NCBI GenBank assembly: GCA_900553265.1
Contig: USDD01000032.1
Span: forward strand, 1 to 24,661
Reading direction: 5' to 3'
Source of the DNA: an uncultured Eubacteriales bacterium
GTDB lineage: Bacteria > Bacillota > Clostridia > Christensenellales > Aristaeellaceae
DNA length: 24,661 bases
Positions 1-7,359 of the stretch are shown in pieces. Each line of letters begins with the position of its first letter. The first letter of the stretch is position 1. The notes under the pieces were generated by a model, which saw only the letters and a list, made by a program, of their open reading frames with translations, ran no database searches and had not been told where the DNA came from. A program made the translations under genes and the position numbers.

Positions 1-2606
1 TGGAAAAGACGCTGCCCAACAAGCTGCCCCAGCGCCGACTGGTCACCACCGCCGCCGCGGGCTACAGCTCTTACGGCAATCAGATCGGCCTGGCCACCGG
101 CCTGGTCGAGGAAATCTACCATCCCGGCTACGCGGCAAAGCGCATGGAGATCGGCGCGGTCATCGCCGCGGCTCCTGCGCAGAACGTCCGCCGTGAGGTG
201 CCCGCTCCGGGCGATGTGGTGGTGCTGCTGGGCGGACGCACCGGCCGCGACGGCTGCGGTGGCGCGACGGGCTCCAGCAAATCCCACACGGCGGAATCGC
301 TGACGGCCTGCGGCGCGGAGGTGCAGAAGGGCAACGCGCCCGAAGAGCGCAAGCTCCAGCGTCTGTTCCGCAACGAGAAGGCCGCGCGGATGATCAAGCG
401 CTGCAACGACTTTGGCGCGGGCGGCGTGTCCGTGGCCATCGGCGAACTGGCCGACGGTCTGGAGATCGACCTGAACCGCGTGCCGCGCAAGTACGACGGT
501 CTGGACGGCACCGAGCTGGCCATCTCCGAATCTCAGGAGCGCATGGCCGTGGTACTCGCGCTGGAAGATGTGGACGCTTTCATGGCGCTGGCGGCGGAGG
601 AAAACATCGAGGCGACGACAGTAGCCAAGGTCACGGCGGAGCCGCGGCTGGTGATGCACTGGAACGGCCGCAACATCGTGGATATCTCCCGTGAGTTCCT
701 TAATTCCAACGGCGCGCCCAAATTCGCTCAGGCAAATGTGCAAAAACCGACCACGGTCGGTAAAAAACAGACCGAAGTCGGTTTTGAAGAACGAATCAAG
801 ACTCTGGTCGGTGAATTAAATCAGTGCTCTCAGCGCGGCCTGGTCGAGCGCTTCGACTCCACCAACGGCGCGTGCAGCCTGCTGATGCCCTTCGGCGGAA
901 GACGGCAGCTCACGCCGGTGCAGGCCATGGCTTCCCGCATTCCCGTGCAGGGCACGGAGAGCGAAACCGCTTCCGTGATGGCCTACGGCTTCGATCCCAC
1001 GCTGAGCGAGGTCAGTCCCTTCCGCGGAGCCTATCTTGCCGTGGTGCATTCCATCGCCAAGCTGGTTGCCGCCGGCGCGGACGCGGACAAGGTTCATCTG
1101 ACCTTCCAGGAGTACTTCGAGCGCATGACCGCCGAGCCCGAGACCTGGGGCAAGCCGCTGGGCGCGCTGCTGGGTGTGCTGGAGGCGCAGATCGACTATC
1201 GTGCCGCGGCCATCGGCGGCAAGGACTCCATGTCCGGCAGCTTCGAGAAGCTCCATGTTCCGCCGACGCTGGTTTCCTTCGCCGTGGGCGTCTGTCCGGC
1301 GGACGCGGTACGCTCCAATGAGTTCAAGGCGGCAGGCCACAGGGTCGGCCTGATCGCGCCGGAATATCGCGCCAACGGCCTTCCTGATCCCGAGAGCCAG
1401 CGCGTGGTGTTCGCCAATGTGCGCGACGGACTGCGCAGCGGCCGCTTCTGCGCGGCCTATGCCATCGGCGCGGGCGGAATGGCTTCTGCGGCGTTCAGGA
1501 TGGCCGTGGGCAACGGCTTCGGCTTCCGTTTTGCCGACGACGCGCAGGACGTTTTCGAGACGAAGATCGGCGCGTTCCTCGTGGAGTACGCCTCGGGCGA
1601 GGGCGAAGCGGTGGGCGAGGTGACTGAGCAGCGCGTCTTTGCACAGGGTGATTCCGCCGTGTCCATGGACGAGCTGGAGGCCATCTGGCAGAATACGCTG
1701 GAGAGCGTGTTCCCGGTGGAGGTGGAAAAGACCTACGCTCAGCCGAAAACCTACAACTATAATACAGAAACCCGCGTGCGTCCGGCGGCGAAGATCGCCC
1801 GCCCGCGCGTGCTGATTCCCGTGTTCCCGGGCACCAACTGCGAATACGACACCGAGCGCGCCTTCGTCGAGGCCGGCGCGGACGCGGAGATCCTCGTGGT
1901 GCGCAATCTGACGGCGGCGGCGGTAGCCGAGTCCGTGGACGCGTTCGCGAAAAAGCTCGAGAATTCCCAGATCGTGTTTATCCCCGGCGGCTTCTCCGGC
2001 GGCGACGAGCCCGACGGCTCCGGAAAGTTCATCACGGCGTTCTTCCGCAATCCCAGGATTTCCGACCGCGTCCATGAGCTGCTGTCCAGCCGCGACGGCC
2101 TGATCGGCGGCATCTGCAACGGCTTCCAGGCGCTGATCAAGCTCGGTCTGGTGCCCTATGGCGAGATTCGCGCGGCGGAGGACTGCGAGGCCACGCTGAC
2201 GTTCAACGACATCGGCCGCCATCAGTCCCGGCTGGTGCGCACCCGCGTCGCGTCCAACCGCTCTCCGTGGCTGATGTACACCCAGCCCGGCGAGGTCTAT
2301 ACCTGCCCGATTTCCCACGGCGAGGGTCGGTTCATCGCTTCGGACGAGCTGGTGGCTCGGCTGGCGCGCAACGGTCAGATCGCCACGCAGTACTGCGACA
2401 ACGACGGCAGGCCGACGATGGATCTGTGCTTCAATCCCAACGGCTCCGTGGACGCCATCGAGGGCATCACGTCGCCCGACGGCCGCGTGTTCGGCAAGAT
2501 GGGCCACAGCGAGCGCGTGGGCTATCGCTACCCGCTGTACGTGAATGTGGATGGTCAGTATGACAATCGAATGTTCAAGGCAGCGGTGGACTACTTCACA
2601 AAGTAA
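1..2606 (+). CDS. purL: Phosphoribosylformylglycinamidine (FGAM) synthase, single-chain form, 5' end missing
   Basis: This enzyme makes FGAM from FGAR, glutamine and ATP in cytoplasmic de novo purine synthesis. The reading frame is open from base 3, upstream of the first ATG at 144, so the start lies outside the window. About 867 residues are visible. Clostridial single-chain PurL is, from memory, about 1,200 residues or more, so roughly a third is missing. The visible N-terminal part carries the synthase signature GYSSYGNQIGLATG followed by HPGYAAKRMEIGAV. The C-terminal third is a class I glutamine amidotransferase domain beginning near PRVLIPVFPGTNCEYD. Its nucleophile is the Cys of GGICNGFQAL (codon 2115-2117), and the His and Glu of SHGEGRF (2316-2324) complete the triad. 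Both synthase and amidase halves therefore look intact. A hairpin follows the TAA directly. No other pur gene is in view. Confidence 0.95.
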   Translation, partial: EKTLPNKLPQRRLVTTAAAGYSSYGNQIGLATGLVEEIYHPGYAAKRMEIGAVIAAAPAQNVRREVPAPGDVVVLLGGRTGRDGCGGATGSSKSHTAESLTACGAEVQKGNAPEERKLQRLFRNEKAARMIKRCNDFGAGGVSVAIGELADGLEIDLNRVPRKYDGLDGTELAISESQERMAVVLALEDVDAFMALAAEENIEATTVAKVTAEPRLVMHWNGRNIVDISREFLNSNGAPKFAQANVQKPTTVGKKQTEVGFEERIKTLVGELNQCSQRGLVERFDSTNGACSLLMPFGGRRQLTPVQAMASRIPVQGTESETASVMAYGFDPTLSEVSPFRGAYLAVVHSIAKLVAAGADADKVHLTFQEYFERMTAEPETWGKPLGALLGVLEAQIDYRAAAIGGKDSMSGSFEKLHVPPTLVSFAVGVCPADAVRSNEFKAAGHRVGLIAPEYRANGLPDPESQRVVFANVRDGLRSGRFCAAYAIGAGGMASAAFRMAVGNGFGFRFADDAQDVFETKIGAFLVEYASGEGEAVGEVTEQRVFAQGDSAVSMDELEAIWQNTLESVFPVEVEKTYAQPKTYNYNTETRVRPAAKIARPRVLIPVFPGTNCEYDTERAFVEAGADAEILVVRNLTAAAVAESVDAFAKKLENSQIVFIPGGFSGGDEPDGSGKFITAFFRNPRISDRVHELLSSRDGLIGGICNGFQALIKLGLVPYGEIRAAEDCEATLTFNDIGRHQSRLVRTRVASNRSPWLMYTQPGEVYTCPISHGEGRFIASDELVARLARNGQIATQYCDNDGRPTMDLCFNPNGSVDAIEGITSPDGRVFGKMGHSERVGYRYPLYVNVDGQYDNRMFKAAVDYFTK

Positions 2607-2614
2607 TTGCTTCT

Positions 2615-2643
2615 GCATCCCGGCGAGCGTTTCGCCGGGATGC
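2615..2643 (+). terminator. Hairpin after purL, probable terminator
   Basis: A perfect 12-bp GC-rich stem (2615-2626 with 2632-2643) with a 5-nt loop starts 8 bases after the purL stop. The downstream T-tract is poor (GTCGTTT), so termination by this hairpin alone may be incomplete. Confidence 0.6.
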
Positions 2644-2686
2644 GCGTCGTTTCAGCGCCGTTTCGGCGGGTTTTGAACGGAAACGA

Positions 2687-2715
2687 TTGACATTTTACAG
2701 GAACATTATTATAAT
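2687..2715 (+). promoter_or_regulatory. Perfect-consensus sigma-A promoter
   Basis: TTGACA (2687-2692) and TATAAT (2710-2715) are separated by exactly 17 bp, matching both consensus hexamers at ideal spacing. The gene for the secreted acidic protein starts 35 bases downstream of the -10 box. This implies high basal transcription unless a repressor acts here. Confidence 0.85.
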
Positions 2716-2749
2716 GTGAATGGAAACTGAAATAAAAAGGAGAAGAACC

Positions 2750-4258
2750 ATGAAGAGGATGAAGAGCTTTCTGGCGCTGATGGTAGCGCTGCTGCTTGCG
2801 GCGAACTGCGTGTTCGCGCTGGCGGAGGAAACCACGATGGACGTCAGCGGCGTGGCCATCGGCAACGTCCAGATTTCCGTCAACGACGAGCTGGTGTCGG
2901 ATCTGAGCGGTCTGACGCTGAAGCTGGACGCCGGACAGAGCGACGGCGGCAGCCGCCTGGCAGCCCGCGCGACGGTGATGGGCGGCGACGAGGTCGCGGC
3001 GCAGGCCGTGATCGCCGGCGCTGAAGAGCAGAACAAGTTCGCGCTGAACGTGACCGGCATGTCCAAGCCCGTGACGCTGGACGCGGCTGTCCTGCAGCAG
3101 CTGTTCTCTGAAGAGGGCATGCAGCAGCTGATGGATCAGCTGCTTGCCGAGCTGAGCGACGAGGAGCGCGCGGCTGTGGAAGAAATGATCGCCGCGATCA
3201 CCGAGCTGGCCAGCGAAGAGGGTCTTGACGGCCTGACTTCCGCGTATCAGGCCTATTTGGAAAAGGTCAACGAAATCTTGGTCAACGACATGACGGAGGG
3301 CGATACCGCCGCGCACGAGTTCCTCTACAGCGGCGAGACCAAGGACGCCGAGAGCTACGTGATCGACGTGCCTGCGGAGGATTTTCAGGAGATTATGACG
3401 GCGGCTTGCGAATTCTATGATTCCATTCCTGCCTTCATGAAGCTCGTCAACGCGCTGAACAAGCTCGATGGCGAGACCGCGGAGATCACCAGCTTCTCCG
3501 ATGTGATGTCGGAAGTGGAGATGCCCGCAATGACGCTCTACGCCGAGGTCTATAGCGCGACCGATGGCAGCGAAGTCGAAATGTCTTACGTCATCGCCAT
3601 GGACGGCGAGAATCTGATGTATCTGACGATGGCGATCGCCGAGGACGGCGAGGACAACATTCTGACCTGCAATGTGTCGCTGGCAGACGAGGATGAGACT
3701 TCCTTCACCATGTCCTTCATCGAGTCTCCCAACGAGGTGCTGGACGGCGTGTCCGACTACAGCTTCGTTCTCTCCGGCAACGAGGGCACGGCTGACGAGT
3801 TCACCGCGGTTCTCTGGTACAGCCCGGACGAGGATTACGATTTCATGGTCGGCGGACAGGTAGATGCCGACGGCAGCACGGCGGGCTTTGCCTACGGCTC
3901 CGGCGCGGAGATGAAGACGGCGGCGGTTTACGCCGATGACACGAGCGTCGAGGCTGGATGGGTGGCTGCCAGCGAGGCGGGCGCGGCGGATACGCTGTAT
4001 CTGTCTGTGAATGACGGCGAGGACAATATCTACATCACCGCCGATATGACCCACTACACCGAGACCATCTCCGTGGACGAGATCGACGCGATTCTCAACG
4101 CCGAGGGCGTCGACGTGCTGACCATCGACGACGCGGCGCTGGATACGCTCATGACCGAGCTGTCCTCCGGCATGACCAACGCACTGATCGTGCTGATCAA
4201 CAACGTTCCCGCGATCTCCGATATGATGACCGCGGAAGCGGCGACGGACGGCGAATAA
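2750..4258 (+). CDS. Secreted acidic protein of unknown function
   Basis: I do not recognise this family. The start at 2750 is preferred over an in-frame ATG-like codon at 2720 because AAAGGAG lies just upstream and the protein then begins directly with a signal peptide: basic MKRMK, a hydrophobic stretch FLALMVALLLAA, then a likely signal peptidase I site after FALA (mature protein begins EETTMD). The Cys in the hydrophobic region is preceded by Asn, so a lipobox is unlikely. The mature protein of about 475 residues is very rich in Asp and Glu. It has a helical, Glu-rich middle (around residues 115-175) and a C-terminal half that reads as alternating beta strands and acidic turns. No membrane anchor, sortase motif or catalytic motif was seen. 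It stands alone between its own promoter and terminator. An extracellular or cell-surface role is inferred from the signal peptide only. Confidence 0.8.
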   Translation: MKRMKSFLALMVALLLAANCVFALAEETTMDVSGVAIGNVQISVNDELVSDLSGLTLKLDAGQSDGGSRLAARATVMGGDEVAAQAVIAGAEEQNKFALNVTGMSKPVTLDAAVLQQLFSEEGMQQLMDQLLAELSDEERAAVEEMIAAITELASEEGLDGLTSAYQAYLEKVNEILVNDMTEGDTAAHEFLYSGETKDAESYVIDVPAEDFQEIMTAACEFYDSIPAFMKLVNALNKLDGETAEITSFSDVMSEVEMPAMTLYAEVYSATDGSEVEMSYVIAMDGENLMYLTMAIAEDGEDNILTCNVSLADEDETSFTMSFIESPNEVLDGVSDYSFVLSGNEGTADEFTAVLWYSPDEDYDFMVGGQVDADGSTAGFAYGSGAEMKTAAVYADDTSVEAGWVAASEAGAADTLYLSVNDGEDNIYITADMTHYTETISVDEIDAILNAEGVDVLTIDDAALDTLMTELSSGMTNALIVLINNVPAISDMMTAEAATDGE

Positions 4259-4273
4259 GCTCCGTATTTCCGG

Positions 4274-4307
4274 GGCGGCGAAGCGTTCAGGCTTCGCCGC
4301 CTCTTTT
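4274..4307 (+). terminator. Rho-independent terminator
   Basis: An 11-bp perfect stem (4274-4284 with 4291-4301) with a 6-nt loop is followed by TCTTTT, and a second T-run comes shortly after. It sits 16 bases after the stop of the secreted-protein gene and isolates it from the kinase operon. Confidence 0.85.
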
Positions 4308-4322
4308 GCGCGCATTTTTTGC

Positions 4323-4351
4323 TTGCACATTGGCGGAATTTGCGGTACAAT
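4323..4351 (+). promoter_or_regulatory. Sigma-A promoter of the kinase-tsaE-tsaB-rimI operon
   Basis: TTGCAC (4323-4328) and TACAAT (4346-4351) are spaced by 17 bp, directly after the preceding terminator. The kinase start codon is 37 bases downstream of the -10 box. Confidence 0.7.
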
Positions 4352-4387
4352 GAAGCTGTATAAATTATTGTGGAGGGAAATGCTTTT

Positions 4388-5638
4388 ATGAATGTCAAAG
4401 CGCTTTTTGATCAGAATGCTCAGCGGTTTCACGCGCTTTATTCAGGGATAGATCAGTCCGAGCGCTACAGCGCGCTGGCGAACGCGTTTCGCAGCCAGTT
4501 TTCCCGCGAGCCGGAGCTGTTTGTCTCCGCGCCGGGCCGCACCGAGGTCGTCGGCAACCACACCGACCACAATCGCGGCCGCGTGCTGGCCGCGGCAGTG
4601 AATCTGGACACCGTAGCGGCGGTGGCGGCGCGGGACGACGGCGTGGTGACGCTGTATTCCGCGGGCTACGACCGGCCCTTCGTGGTGGATCTGTCCGATC
4701 TGACGGTGCATGAGGACGAAAAGGAGACGACTTTCGCGCTGATTCGCGGCGTGGCGGCGCGGCTCAAGGAACTGGGCTATCGCATCGGCGGCTTCGACGC
4801 GTCCGTGACCAGCACGGTGTTCAAGGGTAGCGGTCTTTCCTCGTCGGCGGCCTTCGAGGTCATGCTGGTGGCGGCCTTCGACGCGCTGTACAACGGCTGG
4901 ACCATCGACGCCAAGCTCAACGCGCGCATCTCCCAGTATGCGGAGAACGTGTTCTTCGGCAAGCCCAGCGGTCTTCTGGACCAGTCGGCCAGCGCCGTGG
5001 GCGGTCTGGTTACAATGGACTTCGCGCCGGAAATCGCCGACGTGGAGGCGCTTCAGTACGACTTCGGCGCGAAGGGCTACGCCATCTGCGTGGTCTCCGC
5101 CGGCGGCGAGCATGGCAATCTCACGGCGGATTATGCGTCCATTCCCGCGGAGATGAAGCAGGTGGCCCAGGCCATGGGCGTGGACGTGCTGGAGAAGATC
5201 ACCGCAGAGCAGCTCTGGGACGCGGTGCCGATGCTGAAGAAGCAGGTTTCCGACCGCGCCATTCTGCGCGCGTTCCACTTTGTGGACGAGACGCGGCGCG
5301 TGACCGAGGCCGTGGACGCGCTGAAGAAGGACGATCTGAATCGCTTCTTCGCGGCGGTCATCGCCTCCGGCGAGAGCAGCTGGAAGCTGCTTCAGAACCT
5401 GCACGTGGAGGGCAGCTCCAATCAGGAGATGCCGCTGGCGCTGGAGATGAGCCGCCGCATGCTCGAAGGACGCGGCGCTTGGCGCATCCACGGCGGCGGA
5501 TTCGCCGGCACCATTCTGGCCTTCGTGCCCATGGACATGCTGGATGAGTATTCCGCGCGCATGAACGCCGTGTTCGGCGAAAAGGCCACCACGGCGCTGG
5601 CCATTCGCCCCGAAGGCGTGGTTTATTTTCACGAATAA
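4388..5638 (+). CDS. galK: Galactokinase-family GHMP kinase with altered sugar-site motif
   Basis: This is a cytoplasmic GHMP-superfamily kinase, predicted to phosphorylate galactose or a related sugar at C1. The ATG at 4388 is chosen because GGAGGG sits 10 bases upstream; the in-frame GTG at 4370 overlaps that ribosome site. The 416-residue length fits galactokinase. Motif 1 is APGRTEVVGNHTDHNRG (residues 48-64), motif 2 is the ATP loop GSGLSSSAA (147-155), the proposed catalytic Asp lies in SGLLDQ (Asp198), and motif 3 is HGGGFAGT (368-375). In classical galactokinases motif 1 reads GEHTDY. Here Glu is Asn57 and Tyr is His61, so the substrate may differ. No galT, galE or sugar transporter is nearby. 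It leads an operon of tRNA-modification genes, with tsaE starting 13 bases after its stop. Family membership is secure; the exact substrate is not. Confidence 0.8.
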   Translation: MNVKALFDQNAQRFHALYSGIDQSERYSALANAFRSQFSREPELFVSAPGRTEVVGNHTDHNRGRVLAAAVNLDTVAAVAARDDGVVTLYSAGYDRPFVVDLSDLTVHEDEKETTFALIRGVAARLKELGYRIGGFDASVTSTVFKGSGLSSSAAFEVMLVAAFDALYNGWTIDAKLNARISQYAENVFFGKPSGLLDQSASAVGGLVTMDFAPEIADVEALQYDFGAKGYAICVVSAGGEHGNLTADYASIPAEMKQVAQAMGVDVLEKITAEQLWDAVPMLKKQVSDRAILRAFHFVDETRRVTEAVDALKKDDLNRFFAAVIASGESSWKLLQNLHVEGSSNQEMPLALEMSRRMLEGRGAWRIHGGGFAGTILAFVPMDMLDEYSARMNAVFGEKATTALAIRPEGVVYFHE

Positions 5639-5651
5639 AGGACAGAGAACC

Positions 5652-6116
5652 ATGATCTATCAAACCCGATCCGAAGCGGAGACGCTTCGGTTTGCGTCCG
5701 CGCTGGCAGAAATGCTCGGCGCGGGCGATACTGTTCTGCTCAACGGCGATCTGGGCGCGGGAAAGTCCGTGATGGCGCGGGGCATCGCCCGGGCGTTGGG
5801 AGTGACGGGCGCGATGCCCAGCCCCACGTTCACGCTGCTGATTCCGTATCAGGGCCGAATTCCCGTCTATCACTTCGACCTCTACCGTCTGGCCGATCCC
5901 GACGAGTTTTACGCCGCCGGGCTGGATGAATTCGTCGGCGGCGACGGCGTGGCTGTGGTGGAATGGCCGCAGATGGCCGAGCTGGAGCCGCGTCCGGCGC
6001 TGAAGCTGTCCATCCGCCGGGGCGGGAGCGACGACGAGCGATGGATCGAAATCGAAAACCGCGGCGTGGCGGGCTTTGATCCGCAGCGCCTGCGCGAGTG
6101 GGGGCGTGGCGAATGA
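5652..6116 (+). CDS. tsaE: tRNA threonylcarbamoyladenosine biosynthesis ATPase TsaE
   Basis: TsaE is the small ATPase that supports the TsaB-TsaD complex in making t6A37 on ANN-decoding tRNAs. At 154 residues it has the usual family length. It shows a Walker A loop (GDLGAGKS, residues 32-39), the family segments SPTF (57-60) and HFDLYRL (74-80), and VEWP (103-106) near the second nucleotide-binding side. The start is an ATG preceded by AAAGGACAGAGAACC, a modest ribosome site. Its TGA overlaps the tsaB ATG (ATGA at 6113-6116), which points to translational coupling of the two partners. tsaD and tsaC are not in the window and must be elsewhere. Confidence 0.93.
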   Translation: MIYQTRSEAETLRFASALAEMLGAGDTVLLNGDLGAGKSVMARGIARALGVTGAMPSPTFTLLIPYQGRIPVYHFDLYRLADPDEFYAAGLDEFVGGDGVAVVEWPQMAELEPRPALKLSIRRGGSDDERWIEIENRGVAGFDPQRLREWGRGE

Positions 6117-6820
6117 ACATTCTTGCAATCGACACCTCCGGTCCGGTGGCCGGCTGCGCGGTGATGACGGACGGGCGCATCGTCCATTCCATTTCGCTCA
6201 ACCATGGGCTGACCCATTCGGAGACGGTGATGCCCGCGGTGGAGGAGGCGCTGTCGGCCTCCGGGCTGCGCTGTGCGGACATGGACGTGTTCGCCGCCGT
6301 GGCCGGGCCCGGCTCGTTCACCGGCGTGCGCTTGGGCGTGTGCGCCGCCAAGGGCATGGCCCACGCGGTGAACCGCCCCTGCGTGCCAATCCACGCGCTG
6401 GAGGCGCTGTCCATGAACTTCTTCGGCTTTGACGGACTGGTCTGTCCCATTCTGGACGCACGGCGGCGGCAGGTCTACTGCGCGCTGTTCGACACGCGCG
6501 ACGGCTTTCCTGTGCGCGTGGCCGAGGACGACGCCATCGGTCTGGACGAACTGCTGGAGCGTCTGCCGAAGAATCGGCGCATCCTGTTCTGCGGCGACGG
6601 CCTGAGCGTCCATGCGCAGACTATCGTCGAAGCGATGGGGGAGCGGGCAATGCTCGCGCCGGCCAATCTGCGGGATCTGCGCGCCGACGCGGTGTGCGCG
6701 CTGGCGGAGCGCAGGCGCGAGGAGTGGATTCCCGCGCAGGAGCTGCGTCCGGTGTATCTGCGCGCGCCGCAGGCCGAGCGGGAGCGCAACGCGCGGCTGA
6801 ATCGGGAGGGAAAGGCATGA
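6113..6820 (+). CDS. tsaB: tRNA threonylcarbamoyladenosine biosynthesis protein TsaB
   Basis: TsaB is the catalytically inactive paralogue of TsaD. It forms the scaffold dimer for t6A synthesis and binds TsaE. The ATG at 6113 overlaps the tsaE stop and gives the canonical N-terminus MNILAIDTSG; an upstream in-frame GTG would only add residues inside tsaE. The 235-residue protein contains the ASKHA phosphate-1 loop (IDTSG, residues 6-10) and the family signature AGPGSFTGVRLGV (64-76), followed by AKGMAHA. The C-terminal part is more divergent and ends in an Arg/Glu-rich tail. Its TGA overlaps the rimI ATG (6817-6820), extending the coupled chain. Confidence 0.93.
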   Translation: MNILAIDTSGPVAGCAVMTDGRIVHSISLNHGLTHSETVMPAVEEALSASGLRCADMDVFAAVAGPGSFTGVRLGVCAAKGMAHAVNRPCVPIHALEALSMNFFGFDGLVCPILDARRRQVYCALFDTRDGFPVRVAEDDAIGLDELLERLPKNRRILFCGDGLSVHAQTIVEAMGERAMLAPANLRDLRADAVCALAERRREEWIPAQELRPVYLRAPQAERERNARLNREGKA

Positions 6821-7329
6821 GTGAAATTACCGTCGGACTGATGACAATCGAGGACGTGGACGCGGTGCACGCCATCGAGGTCGCGTGCTTCAAAACGCCA
6901 TGGTCGCGCGAATCGTTCATGCGCGAGGTGACGGAGAACGCCTGCGCGCGCTACGTCGTGCTGCGCGAGGACGGCCGGGCCATCGCCTACGCGGGCGTTT
7001 GGTTCGTGCTGGACGAGGGCCACATCACCAACATCGCCGTCCATCCCGACCGGCGGGGCGTCGGCTATGGCGAGCAGGTGACCCGGGCGCTGATTCAGCT
7101 GGCCGCGGACAGCGGCATGAACTGGATGACGTTGGAGGTGCGCCGCTCCAACAAGACGGCACAGTCGCTGTACCATAAGGTTGGTTTTATCGACGTCGGG
7201 TATCGGAAGCGCTATTACGAAAACAGCGAGGACGCGCTGATTATGGCGCTGGAGCATCTGCCGGAGGCCCATCCTGAAAACGACCCCATGCTGGTGGTCG
7301 AGAACGAGGGAACCGACGAGGAAAACTGA
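6817..7329 (+). CDS. rimI: Ribosomal protein S18-alanine N-acetyltransferase (RimI-type GNAT)
   Basis: This GNAT enzyme is predicted to acetylate a protein N-terminus (S18 in Escherichia coli). The ATG at 6817 overlaps the tsaB stop and follows GGGAGGGAAAGGC. Recognisable parts are the N-terminal EVACFKTPWS (residues 21-30, the RimI substrate-side segment), the acetyl-CoA pyrophosphate loop HPDRRGVGYG (76-85), and LEVRRSNKTAQSLYHKVGF (106-124), the usual motif B region. At 170 residues it is about 20 longer than typical RimI. The extra part is an acidic C-terminal tail after the last strand. The tsaE-tsaB-rimI order is common in Bacillota and supports the assignment. The true substrate in this organism is unproven. 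Confidence 0.88.
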   Translation: MSEITVGLMTIEDVDAVHAIEVACFKTPWSRESFMREVTENACARYVVLREDGRAIAYAGVWFVLDEGHITNIAVHPDRRGVGYGEQVTRALIQLAADSGMNWMTLEVRRSNKTAQSLYHKVGFIDVGYRKRYYENSEDALIMALEHLPEAHPENDPMLVVENEGTDEEN

Positions 7330-7359
7330 TCGTCTAAATGGAAAAGGAGCGTGAGACGG

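Noticed and set aside
816..4432. Long minus-strand open frames of about 600 residues opposite purL and the secreted-protein gene
   Set aside because: They mirror real genes with strong motifs, are His/Arg/Gly-rich without domains, and cross gene ends and a terminator. High GC and codon bias leave the opposite strand open.
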